Part shown: positions 32,750-41,238 of the stretch, one piece after another
Position numbering within the stretch: position 1 is the stretch's first letter
Layout of the letters: each line of letters opens with the position of its first letter
Origin: Flaviaestuariibacter sp.
GTDB taxonomy: Bacteria > Bacteroidota > Bacteroidia > Chitinophagales > Chitinophagaceae
Length of the DNA stretch: 64,000 nucleotides
Reading direction: 5' to 3'
NCBI GenBank assembly: GCA_025963645.1
Contig: JAOQAI010000007.1
Coordinates: 1 to 64,000, forward strand
Translations under genes and position numbers: made by a program
The notes under the pieces: generated by a model
Databases searched by the model: none
What the model was told of the DNA's origin: nothing
The model's input: only the letters and a program-made list of their open reading frames with translations

Positions 32750-34237
32750 ATGGAAACAGCAAAGAACGTTGGCATTTGGATTCGCGTATCTACTGAATTT
32801 CAAGTTGATGCCGAGAGTCCGCAACACCACGAAGAGCGTGCAAAGCACTATGCCCTGTCAAAGGGCTGGAATATTATTGAAGTGTATCGTTTGGACGCAG
32901 TAAGTGGAAAGTCAGTGATGGAACATCCAGAAACGAAACGGATGCTTGCCGATTTACGAGGCAAGCGCATCACCGGACTCATTTTCTCGAAGCTTGCACG
33001 AGTGGCTAGAAACACGAAAGAGCTCCTTGAGTTTTCAGAAATCTTCCGAAGAGAAGGGGGAGATTTAATTTCCCTTTCAGAAAGTATTGATACAAGTACG
33101 CCCGCTGGCCGTCTCTTCTACACCATGATTGCCGCAATGGCAGCATGGGAGCGGGAAGAGATCGCTGAACGGGTAGCTGCATCAGTACCTATCCGCGCTG
33201 ATTTAGGAAAGCCCCTTGGCGGACAAGCTTCATTTGGGTATCGCTGGGAAGGAAAAGACTTTGTCATTGATGAAGAGGAAGCGCCCATTCGGAAGCTAGT
33301 CTATGAATTGTTCCTAAAGTTCAAACGCCGAAAAACAACGGCGAATGAACTCAATAAGAAAGGCTATCGCACCCGTAACGGGTCTCAGTTCTCCGATACA
33401 ACTATTACGAGGCTTCTCCGTGACCCAACTGCAAAAGGTCAACGCCGAGCAAACTATACAAAGAGTTTGGGCGAAGGAAAGCATTGGATGTACAAAGATG
33501 AAAAGGACTGGATTGTGAAAGAGTGCCCAGCAATTGTTTCCCCTGAGCTATGGGACGAGTGTAACCGCATACTTGATGAACAGGAACGGACAAGGCGAAA
33601 GCCAGGGCGGCAATCAGTCTATCTCCTAGCAGGCTTTGTGCATTGTAGTTGCGGAAAGAAGATGTATGTCTTCCACCAAGCACCAGTGTATACATGCAAG
33701 AGTTGTAAGAATCGTATTGCAGTTGAAGATATTGATGAAATCTATCATTCTCAATTGCAAGCCTTCTTATTGACCGATTCAGACCTTGAAACGTACCTTA
33801 TGGAGTCAAACACACTTCTCCAGGAGAAGAAACGGTTATTAGCACTTGTACAAGGAGAGGTTAGCGGTTTGCGCAGGCAGATGAAGGAATTTATTGATAT
33901 GCGGGTAAATAGGGAACTTAGCCCTGAGCGTTTTCAGGAATACTATGCACCTGTAGAAGTACAGCTTAAGCAATTAGAACACCAAGTTCCAGAGCTTGAA
34001 GCAGAGATCGACTTTCTAAAGATTCAATACTTATCATCCGATACGGTACTTGAAGAGGCACGGAATCTCTACGATCAATGGCAGTCATTGCCCGATGATG
34101 AGAAACGGAATATTATTGAAACCATAACGGAAAGTGTGATTATTGGAAAGGATGAAGTAAGTATTAACTTCTCGTACCTCCCCGTACCTCCTTCTCCAAA
34201 TCCGGGAAATAGTCCACGCAATCTCAGGGATTCATAG
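32750..34237 (+). CDS. Large serine recombinase, probable integrase of the element
   Basis: A 495-residue recombinase. The catalytic Ser is in [10 protein letters not shown], followed by SKLARVARN and [20 protein letters not shown]. The recombinase domain is near 160-260 ([29 protein letters not shown]), then a zinc ribbon with intact Cys pairs: VHCSCGKKM and YTCKSCKNR, and a coiled coil. The last five codons lie on or past the crossover region in comM, so its exact C-terminus depends on the host site. It reads toward the right attachment site, as integrases do. Confidence 0.9.
   Translation: METAKNVGIWIRVSTEFQVDAESPQHHEERAKHYALSKGWNIIEVYRLDAVSGKSVMEHPETKRMLADLRGKRITGLIFSKLARVARNTKELLEFSEIFRREGGDLISLSESIDTSTPAGRLFYTMIAAMAAWEREEIAERVAASVPIRADLGKPLGGQASFGYRWEGKDFVIDEEEAPIRKLVYELFLKFKRRKTTANELNKKGYRTRNGSQFSDTTITRLLRDPTAKGQRRANYTKSLGEGKHWMYKDEKDWIVKECPAIVSPELWDECNRILDEQERTRRKPGRQSVYLLAGFVHCSCGKKMYVFHQAPVYTCKSCKNRIAVEDIDEIYHSQLQAFLLTDSDLETYLMESNTLLQEKKRLLALVQGEVSGLRRQMKEFIDMRVNRELSPERFQEYYAPVEVQLKQLEHQVPELEAEIDFLKIQYLSSDTVLEEARNLYDQWQSLPDDEKRNIIETITESVIIGKDEVSINFSYLPVPPSPNPGNSPRNLRDS
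34220..34235. other. Right attachment junction (attR/attL-type) in comM
   Basis: On the comM strand the frame reads ATG AAT CCC and then TGA GAT. In known comM genes Met-Asn-Pro is followed by Cys-Pro-Cys. The shared short core is probably ATGAATCCCTG, within 34224-34235. The partner junction is outside the window, so the core is inferred from one side. Confidence 0.6.
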
Positions 34238-35288
34238 AAGCCAGCAACATAAAGGAAGCGGGAAAGTCAATAGCTACTTTAGCTCTCGATATCGTCACCC
34301 GTCTTTCTTCCATCGGTTGCCGCATCACTTCAAGCACGGTGCGTTTGAACTCTGGCAGTTCATCCAAAAAAAGAACACCATTGTGCGCTAAAGAGATCTC
34401 ACCCGGCTGGGGTATGCCGCCTCCGCCAACGAGGGCAACATCGGAAATAGTATGATGCGGGCTGCGGAAAGGCCGTTTCGAGACCAGTGTAGAATTTTCG
34501 GGCAACTTGCCGGCCACGGAATGAATCTTGGTGGTCTCCAGTGCTTCCTGTAAAGACAGCGGCGGCAGGATGGTAGGCAATCGTTTTGCCAGCATGGTTT
34601 TACCCGCACCCGGCGGACCTATAAGAATAGCATTGTGTCCGCCGGCAGCAGCGATCTCTAAGGCCCGCTTGATATTTTCTTGTCCTTTTACGTCTGCAAA
34701 ATCAATCTCGAAATCGTATTGCGAATTAAAAAATTCTTCACGGGTATCGATCTTTACCGGCTGCAAGCTTTGCTCGCCCGACTCAAAAAATTGAATCACT
34801 TCATTGATATGATCGACACCGTAAACATTCAGGTTGTTGACCATGCCGGCTTCCTTTGCATTGGCACTGGGAACGATCAATCCTTTGAAGCCTTCTTTGC
34901 GGGCTTGAATGGAAATAGGCAATGCGCCTTTGATGGGACGGATGATACCATCAAGGCTTAGCTCGCCCATGATGACATAATCTTTGATGGCTTCGCTGTT
35001 AGAGAATTGCGCATCGGCCGCGAGAATGCCGACCGCGATGGGAAGGTCGAAAGCAGTGCCGCTTTTCTTGATATCTGCCGGCGCCATATTCACTACGATC
35101 CGGGTGCGGGGCATGGTCTTGCCGATGGATTTGATGGTGCTTTCTACCCGTTGCAGGCTCTCCTTTACAGCATTATCCGGCAACCCAACGATCATATAAC
35201 CGGTGCTGGTCTCCATCCAGTTCACTTCGATTGTAATGGTAATGGCCTCTACGCCATAGACGGCACTTCCGAATGTTTTGACGAGCAT
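34224..35288 (-). pseudogene. comM: comM (yifB) Mg-chelatase-like helicase, truncated by insertion
   Basis: 354 of about 510 residues are left. The N-terminal Lon-type substrate fold ([16 protein letters not shown]), Walker A GPPGAGKT near 224-231 and Walker [14 protein letters not shown] near 312-324 are present. The frame then reaches Met-Asn-Pro and stops, missing the C-terminal part of the AAA+ module and the Cys-rich segment. ComM helps branch migration during natural transformation, so loss should reduce this function. The product, if made, is a stub. It overlaps the recombinase gene by 14 bp in opposite direction. Confidence 0.9.
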
Positions 35289-35329
35289 AAGCGGTTGTTC
35301 TGTAGATGCCTCAAGATACTGAGAAAATT

Positions 35330-35372
35330 AGTTGATTGGTTGACTAGTTGAAAAGTTGATAGGTGAATAGCT
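35330..35372. repeat. Short-unit AT-rich repeat tract
   Basis: Several GTTGA-containing units (AGTTGATTGGTTGACTAGTTG and beyond, first 20 bases shown in part) follow one another between comM and the esterase gene. This type of tract recurs in gene gaps of the nuo operon. Confidence 0.5.
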
Positions 35373-35534
35373 AGCGCCAACTATAGTTTGTTATCATTTA
35401 CTTCTTAATGCTTCAGAGGTAACATCCTGGCTTGGAAGTGCGAGTTATACGGCGCTAAAATTTTTTTAATTATGCCATACCTCTTTATAAACGAAAAGAT
35501 AGACTTTATATTCGTGCAGGACAGCTATCTAATT

Positions 35535-36338
35535 ATGCGGGTTTATTATTTTTTTGCACTGTTATTTGTGGTTAGTGCTTGTAATGTTCGTTCGCAAGAC
35601 GCTACATTTTCTATTCACTCAACTTTTGTAAAAGATAGCTTTGACATTACTATTACAAAGCCTAAAATTTTTTCAACCGACCGGATCTATTCCACTGTTT
35701 ATTATTTAGATGCTAACCTCAAATCTGGTAAAAAGTTAGTTGAATTAGTGAGTCGTTTGAATGACTCAATAGTAGCGAATACAATATTTATTGGGATTGG
35801 GCATATTGGGAATTACCATCAGAAGAGAAGGAGAGATTTTATCCCCCCAGCGCTGAAAAATGGCGTGGTTATACCAAGCGAAGATTTGGATTTCGGACAT
35901 GCTGATGCCTTCTACAGGTTTCTACAAAATGAATTAATACCAACGATAGAATATAAGTATAAAGTGAGCGGCACCAGGACGATTATTGGGCATTCATTCG
36001 GAGGCTTATTTGTATTTTATTCGCTTTTTAAGCCAAATAAGTTGTTTCAAAAATTCATTGCACTTAGTCCTTCGCTGTGGGTGAATGACTTTAATATATT
36101 TAACTACGAGCAAGAATATACTAACCAAAGAACCCACTTTAACAGCTATCTGTTTTTGAGTGCCGGTACAGGAGAAAGACTCAATTATATCTTGTCGGGA
36201 AACAGAAAGATGAAGGCATTGCTTGAGAAACGTAACTATACCAAGCTACAGGTGGAATACACTGAATACAAAGGGGAATCGCATAATAGCCAAGTTCCTT
36301 TATCTCTCAATTACATCCTAACTAACCGGCGGTTTTAA
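35535..36338 (+). CDS. Esterase D-like alpha/beta hydrolase lipoprotein
   Basis: A 267-residue lipoprotein (FFALLFVVSAC, Cys near residue 15). The nucleophile elbow is IIGHSFGG with the catalytic Ser near 152, and the last His is in KGESHNSQV near residue 254. The fold matches Bacteroidota putative esterases of the IroE/Fes or esterase D type. It may cut acyl groups of envelope or siderophore-like substrates. ATG at 35535 begins the signal; an upstream in-frame ATG at 35472 adds 21 residues that look unrelated. The 3' end overlaps rlmN by four bases. Confidence 0.75.
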   Translation: MRVYYFFALLFVVSACNVRSQDATFSIHSTFVKDSFDITITKPKIFSTDRIYSTVYYLDANLKSGKKLVELVSRLNDSIVANTIFIGIGHIGNYHQKRRRDFIPPALKNGVVIPSEDLDFGHADAFYRFLQNELIPTIEYKYKVSGTRTIIGHSFGGLFVFYSLFKPNKLFQKFIALSPSLWVNDFNIFNYEQEYTNQRTHFNSYLFLSAGTGERLNYILSGNRKMKALLEKRNYTKLQVEYTEYKGESHNSQVPLSLNYILTNRRF

Positions 36339-37411
36339 CTCAACACCAAGTTCTTATTCGCCAACTGTCCACAAGCTGCATCAATGTCCTTTCCGCGGCT
36401 GCGGCGAAGATGCACATTCACTTTATTGCGGCTAAGAAAGCCCATAAATTCATCCACTCTTTCAGGAGATGGTTTTTCAAAAGAAGCGGCGTCAATCGGG
36501 TTGTATTCAATGAGGTTGACCATGTGAGACGGCACCTGGCGGTAGATCTTCAATAATTCTTCCGCATCTTTCTGGCTGTCGTTGAAGTCTTTAAAGAGAA
36601 TATATTCCAGCGTGATCTCGCCACCTGTTTGCTTATAGAAATAATTCATGGCATCGATCAGCGAAGCCAGGTTATTACTTTCATTGATCGGCATGATCTT
36701 GCTCCGCTTTTCATCATTCGGCGCATGCAGCGAAAGTGCCAGTTTGAACTTCACGCCATCATCGCCCAGCTTGCGAATGGCTTTGGCAACGCCTGCCGTA
36801 GAAACCGTCACGCGGTTCGGGCTCATGCCCAGGCCATCGACTGCCGTAATGCGTTCCACTGCTTTTAAAACATTGCTATAGTTGAGAAGGGGCTCGCCCA
36901 TGCCCATAAAAACAATATTGCTTAACTTTTTACCATTGCGTTCTTCGCATTCGCGGTTGATCATCACCACCTGGTCGTATATCTCATCAAAATCAAGGTT
37001 GCGCTTACGGTCGATATAACCGGTTGCACAAAACTTGCAGCTTAGCGAACAGCCGATCTGGGAAGAAACGCAGGCTGTAAAGCGGGAATTAGAAGGGATA
37101 AGCACACCTTCGCAAAGATGCCCTTCGTGGGTGCGAAAGCGGGATTTGATAGTGCCGTCAGCACTGTATTGCGTCGCATCCACTGCCATAGAAGGCAGGG
37201 AGAAATTCTCACCCAATTTCTGCCGAAGCTCAATGCTCAGGTCCGTCATGTCGGCAAATGAGGCCGCGCCTTTTTTCCACAGCCATTCCCATACCTGCTT
37301 GGTACGGAACTTTTTTTCGCCAATGGAAAGAAAGTATTCCTGCAGTTCAGCTAAGCTTAAATGCCTGATATTCTTAACCTTATTGCCAGCAATAGTGCCT
37401 GTTGCGCTCAT
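36335..37411 (-). CDS. rlmN: 23S rRNA (A2503-C2) methyltransferase
   Basis: A 358-residue radical-SAM enzyme that methylates C2 of adenosine 2503 in 23S rRNA and also tRNA A37. The cluster motif CSLSCKFC is at residues 121-128, the GMGEPL motif near 170 and the methyl-carrying Cys near residue 347 in DAACGQL. The full length and these residues fit RlmN. It lies convergent to the esterase gene. A likely promoter, TATCTTTG on the minus strand, begins five bases before the ATG. Confidence 0.95.
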   Translation of the reverse strand: MSATGTIAGNKVKNIRHLSLAELQEYFLSIGEKKFRTKQVWEWLWKKGAASFADMTDLSIELRQKLGENFSLPSMAVDATQYSADGTIKSRFRTHEGHLCEGVLIPSNSRFTACVSSQIGCSLSCKFCATGYIDRKRNLDFDEIYDQVVMINRECEERNGKKLSNIVFMGMGEPLLNYSNVLKAVERITAVDGLGMSPNRVTVSTAGVAKAIRKLGDDGVKFKLALSLHAPNDEKRSKIMPINESNNLASLIDAMNYFYKQTGGEITLEYILFKDFNDSQKDAEELLKIYRQVPSHMVNLIEYNPIDAASFEKPSPERVDEFMGFLSRNKVNVHLRRSRGKDIDAACGQLANKNLVLS

Positions 37412-37415
37412 GCCG

Positions 37416-37423
37416 CAAAGATA
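37416..37423 (-). promoter_or_regulatory. TAnnTTTG promoter element of rlmN
   Basis: The -7 element TATCTTTG of the Bacteroidota type is seen on the minus strand, five bases before the rlmN start codon, so the message would be almost leaderless. A TTTG at -33 is not obvious. Confidence 0.45.
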
Positions 37424-37540
37424 CCTTAAAGTAAGCGTAGCGTGGTCGTTTACGCTTAACTTGCAGGGCTTTTAACAAGAAAATAGATGCGGTTTGCAGC
37501 TTGCTTTCACCGCTCCTTATCTGATTTATTTATTGATTTT

Positions 37541-38737
37541 ATGAAAACAGTTTACGTTATAGATGCCGTCCGTACACCTTTAGGGAAGTATGGTGGTGCA
37601 TTAAGCTTGGTGCGGCCGGATGATCTGTTGGCGCATGTGATCCGTGAATTAATGGCGCGGAACCAGAATGTCGATCCCGCATCTATAGAAGATGTGATTG
37701 CCGGCGATGCGAACCAGGCCGGGGAAGATAACCGTAATGTGGCCCGCATGGCCGCGCTGTTAGCGGGTTTGCCTGTAACAGTGCCGGGCAATACCGTCAA
37801 TCGGTTATGCGCTTCCGGCTTGCAGGCCATCATGGATGGAGCCAGGCAAATTGCCTGTGACGAGGCGGAAATCATTATTGCCTGTGGGGTGGAAAGCATG
37901 AGCCGGGCGCCTTTTGTTATGTCAAAAGCTACCTCACCTTTTCAACGCACCGCAGAGGTCGTAGACACAACACTGGGTTGGCGTTTTGTAAATGACAGGC
38001 TGAAGGACATGCATTACCCGTATAGCATGGGCGAAACAGGTGATAATGTGGCCAAACAGTGGAGCATCAGCCGGGAAGACCAGGATGCTTTTGCGCTGAG
38101 CTCGCAAGAGAAATATTTTGCAGCGCAGCAAGCAGGTAAATGGACAGACGAAATTGTTCCTGTTTCCGTGGAAGGCGCAAAAGGGGCAATGACCCTTGTA
38201 GATACAGACGAACATCCACGGCAAACAACAGCCGAAAAACTGGCCGGTTTGAAACCAGCCTTTACAAAAGAAGGAACAGTAACGGCCGGCAATGCCGCCG
38301 GGCTGAATGATGGTGCAGGCGCTATGTTATTAGCCAGTGAAGAAGCTGTAAATAAATATGGATTGAAGCCCATTGCTAAAATCGTTTCGATGGCAGTAGC
38401 GGGAGTAGACCCTGCCATCATGGGCATAGGTCCCATTCCGGCTACGCAAAAGGCTTTGACGAGAGCTTCGCTTTCAATTTCCGATATGGATATTATTGAA
38501 TTGAATGAAGCTTTTGCCTCGCAGGTGTTGGCTTGCGCAAAAGACCTGCAAATAGATCTTTCGAAAGTGAATGTGAATGGCGGTTCCATAGCATTAGGGC
38601 ATCCATTAGGCGCCAGCGGTGTTCGTATATCCACTACCTTGCTTCATGAGATGAAAAGGCGGGGCAGTAAATATGGATTGGCGACGATGTGTGTTGGAGT
38701 GGGGCAGGGCGCCGCTATTATTTACGAAGGTTGCTAA
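37541..38737 (+). CDS. Acetyl-CoA C-acyltransferase (thiolase)
   Basis: A 398-residue thiolase that cleaves 3-ketoacyl-CoA. The nucleophile Cys90 is in TVNRLCASGLQA, the His is in GGSIALGHPLGASG and the second Cys is in TMCVGVGQGA. The sequence is close in style to PcaF/PaaJ beta-ketoadipyl-CoA thiolases, but a fatty-acid beta-oxidation role is equally possible; no pathway gene flanks it. The start at 37541 gives the standard MKTVYVIDAVRTPLG opening. Confidence 0.9.
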   Translation: MKTVYVIDAVRTPLGKYGGALSLVRPDDLLAHVIRELMARNQNVDPASIEDVIAGDANQAGEDNRNVARMAALLAGLPVTVPGNTVNRLCASGLQAIMDGARQIACDEAEIIIACGVESMSRAPFVMSKATSPFQRTAEVVDTTLGWRFVNDRLKDMHYPYSMGETGDNVAKQWSISREDQDAFALSSQEKYFAAQQAGKWTDEIVPVSVEGAKGAMTLVDTDEHPRQTTAEKLAGLKPAFTKEGTVTAGNAAGLNDGAGAMLLASEEAVNKYGLKPIAKIVSMAVAGVDPAIMGIGPIPATQKALTRASLSISDMDIIELNEAFASQVLACAKDLQIDLSKVNVNGGSIALGHPLGASGVRISTTLLHEMKRRGSKYGLATMCVGVGQGAAIIYEGC

Positions 38738-38739
38738 AA

Positions 38740-39195
38740 GTGAAATGGTACATTTTCATATTATTTTTTTGTATCGGCTGCCGTACCTACTCGGGCCTTA
38801 AGCCCCGTGAGTTCTATGGAGAACTGGACGGCAATAAACAGCTGACCCTGCATGTGCCGAAACGCTATGTAAGCGAGCAAATAAAGCTGGATTACCGCAA
38901 GGGGATCGAGCAGTTTTATACGTATCCCGGCGGGTCTCTTTTTTATGTTAGTTATAAGGCGGATTGGGCATCTCCTAACACCGGTAATTTGAAAAATGCC
39001 GCAGGGGAGCGGGCTTCTTCAACCGAGATCATGTACAATGGCGTAGACAAAAGCAAGCTTTACTGGAAGGAAATAATAGTGGATAGCCTGAGGTTTGGTT
39101 ATTGCAATGTTCCGTTGAGCCAGAAATACAGGTTTGAACAGGCGATCAATTCGATGCAGGTAAAGCGAAAACCTTTCTGGAAGAATCAATATTAG
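38740..39195 (+). CDS. Hypothetical lipoprotein, first of a tandem pair
   Basis: A 151-residue lipoprotein with a GTG start at 38740 and lipobox FFCIGC. The body (LTLHVPKRYVSEQ, GGSLFYVSYKAD, LYWKEIIVDSLRFGY) matches the next gene domain by domain, so the two are paralogues from a tandem duplication. It begins two bases after the thiolase stop. Function unknown; the Bacteroidota-specific form suggests an envelope role. Confidence 0.65.
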   Translation: MKWYIFILFFCIGCRTYSGLKPREFYGELDGNKQLTLHVPKRYVSEQIKLDYRKGIEQFYTYPGGSLFYVSYKADWASPNTGNLKNAAGERASSTEIMYNGVDKSKLYWKEIIVDSLRFGYCNVPLSQKYRFEQAINSMQVKRKPFWKNQY

Positions 39196-39196
39196 A

Positions 39197-39634
39197 ATGA
39201 AAAGCAGTTTATTGATATTATTACTCTTCCTGATCTCTTGCAACCCCTATAAGGCATTGCGAAGAGACCGTTTTGCCTATACGGAAGGAGGCATCATAAA
39301 GTCATTGGACCTGCGGGTTCCAAAAGGATATGACAAGAAGGTAGAAACCGATGCATGGGGTAACCAGGTGCAAACCTACACCTACGGCAATGGCGCTTCA
39401 CTTTACTTTTTGCACCTGGCAAATGATAGTTCCTATCGTTCCATTGATACAGCTTTTCATATTGGACAGCCGCAGCTTTATGGCGGACTGTTTTACAAGG
39501 AACTGGATTCGTCTCACCGTCGTTTTTGGCGGGAGGTGTTTGTCAAAAATTTCCGGTTTGGATATAAAAAAGTTGTGCCTGAAACCCAGGAGGCTTTGTT
39601 GGATTCAGCGCTGAATTTTGTGCGGGTGCGGTGA
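39197..39634 (+). CDS. Hypothetical lipoprotein, second of a tandem pair
   Basis: A 145-residue lipoprotein with lipobox LFLISC. It shares with its neighbour the order LDLRVPKGY, GNGASLYFLHLA and RRFWREVFVKNFRFGYK, at moderate identity. It starts one base after the stop of the first copy. Unknown function. Confidence 0.7.
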   Translation: MKSSLLILLLFLISCNPYKALRRDRFAYTEGGIIKSLDLRVPKGYDKKVETDAWGNQVQTYTYGNGASLYFLHLANDSSYRSIDTAFHIGQPQLYGGLFYKELDSSHRRFWREVFVKNFRFGYKKVVPETQEALLDSALNFVRVR

Positions 39635-39690
39635 GTTTTACTTAATGCTTATATAAGATTGCCACTTACCTTTAGGTACAACCCGACTCT

Positions 39691-41235
39691 ATGCTGCGCA
39701 TTCTTTTCTGCCTTATCTCCATAATTACTTTTCTAAGTTGCCACCAGCCTCTTGCTTATACCAAGTTCCTTAACCCAAACGAACTTCAAACACAAACCAT
39801 CAGCATTGATAATAGCCGTGACACCGCACTGCGTACAGCGAAGGGGGCATTGCTACAAATAGCAAAGGAGAGCTTTTCCGGTGAAGGAATGATTCAATTG
39901 GAGATAAAGGAAGCCTACTCCATGGCGGATATGGTGAAGGGTGGACTACTTACGCGAAGCGGAGGTAAAACCCTAACTAGCGGTGGCATGATCTACGTTA
40001 GTGCAACGGATAAAGATGTAAGGATGGTTAAGCCAATTGGTGTTTCTACCCCTACGGAAATCATTGATCCATCGATGCAGTTGTATAAAGGGGAGGAGTC
40101 AGAGGAAGGGATAGATTGGACAGAGCCAACGCCTTTAAGAGCAGACGAAAATTTATTGTGGGGGCGATCGCTTTACAAGGATAATTGCGCTACCTGTCAT
40201 GCGATTGATAAGAATTTAACTGGGCCAGGTTTGGCGCATTTAGAAGAGCGTGGGCCTTGGAAGGATAAAAAGGAGTTGTATGCATTTATGCAAAACCCAG
40301 CTGCTTACGCCAATAAAAATGAGTACGTGCAATGTCAGATACTTCAATATGGTGCTATCATGCAAGCCTTTCCGCAACTAGATGAGAAAGCAATTGACGC
40401 AATAACGAATTATGTGAATAGCGAAACGCTGGAGATGGGTATACCTTTTCCAAAGGAAGATGAATGGAAATGTCAAGATAGCTGCCGACGGTTTGATTCA
40501 CTTAGGAGAGCGTATTATGAAACCAAGATGGAGCGCAATGAGTTGATTGATGAAAATGGGATGCGGATACAATATGAGCGTCAGTTGTCGTCTACAGACA
40601 CGAGCTTTAACTCTAACGATGTAGCAAGTATTCCTGCCGAATTGGATAAAGTAGTGCCCCAAAATTATAAAGCGGTTTATTACCAATTTGACATCCAGTC
40701 TTTCGGGTGGTATAATGTTGATCGACTTTTGGAATTTAATAATGGGCAAAAGGCTGAACTACTATTAAAGATTGATGAAACCCGTACGGAAGAATTCGAT
40801 GTGTTTATCACTATACCTCAATACAAGGTTTTTGACCGTGGGGGATTGTTGAAGGACAAAGATGGCGCTTATGGATTTTACACAACCGACGGTAAGATAC
40901 CGTTGTCCATCGGCACCAAAGTTTATGTCTTTGTAATTAGCGAAGCGGAGGGTAAGATATTGTTTGATTACAAAGTGTTTATTTCAAAGGCATGGCAACA
41001 GATACAACTGACACCGGCTTTTATTTCTAAGGAACGGCTCAATAACTTAGTGGCAAGCTTCTCCCTTACGGATATTAGCTTTGAAGCTAAAGATTCTAAG
41101 GATTCAGATGCTATCCGGGAAACCGATAGAGCGATCAAGACAGCTGAGGACGCAATCGAGTCATTAAGGCCGAAGAATTGTAGGTGTGATTGTACTACTT
41201 CAGACAGCACTAAGCCAGCAACGTCTTACCAATGA
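39691..41235 (+). CDS. c-type cytochrome lipoprotein
   Basis: A 514-residue lipoprotein (ISIITFLSC lipobox, Cys near residue 17). One haem-binding CATCH lies near residues 167-171, with the haem sixth ligand possibly in the NPAAYANKNEYVQCQILQYGAIMQAF segment. Residues 330-470 form beta-rich domains and the tail has a Cys pair (NCRCDC). The first 150 residues hold a VIT- or ZU5-like segment (GALLQIAKESFSG). It may pass electrons at the outer membrane or periplasm. It stands alone. Confidence 0.75.
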   Translation: MLRILFCLISIITFLSCHQPLAYTKFLNPNELQTQTISIDNSRDTALRTAKGALLQIAKESFSGEGMIQLEIKEAYSMADMVKGGLLTRSGGKTLTSGGMIYVSATDKDVRMVKPIGVSTPTEIIDPSMQLYKGEESEEGIDWTEPTPLRADENLLWGRSLYKDNCATCHAIDKNLTGPGLAHLEERGPWKDKKELYAFMQNPAAYANKNEYVQCQILQYGAIMQAFPQLDEKAIDAITNYVNSETLEMGIPFPKEDEWKCQDSCRRFDSLRRAYYETKMERNELIDENGMRIQYERQLSSTDTSFNSNDVASIPAELDKVVPQNYKAVYYQFDIQSFGWYNVDRLLEFNNGQKAELLLKIDETRTEEFDVFITIPQYKVFDRGGLLKDKDGAYGFYTTDGKIPLSIGTKVYVFVISEAEGKILFDYKVFISKAWQQIQLTPAFISKERLNNLVASFSLTDISFEAKDSKDSDAIRETDRAIKTAEDAIESLRPKNCRCDCTTSDSTKPATSYQ

Positions 41236-41238
41236 CTA

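Larger units (their letters stand above)
1..34226. mobile_element. Integrative element inserted in comM, left end beyond the window
   Basis: The stretch is visibly more AT-rich than the DNA after 34.3 kb and holds only accessory genes. Its right edge is fixed by comM, whose reading frame is conserved up to Met-Asn-Pro and then runs into an unrelated TGA codon at 34224-34226. A large serine recombinase ends exactly at this edge, as expected for an integrase gene next to its attachment site. Two VirD4/TraD-like ATPases suggest DNA transfer, but no relaxase, VirB4-type channel or tra operon is seen. The rest of comM, and so the left end, is not in the window. The element is therefore at least 34 kb. 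Nested older elements are possible, because a second recombinase and a recombinase remnant lie inside. Confidence 0.75.

Noticed and set aside
1-34226. Canonical conjugative transposon (CTnDOT-like) or prophage
   Set aside because: No relaxase, tra operon, tyrosine integrase, capsid, tail or terminase genes were recognised. Left end is unseen, so this could change.
38014-38634. 206-codon minus-strand frame opposite the thiolase
   Set aside because: Lies fully inside a well-supported thiolase gene; a long shadow frame due to codon use.
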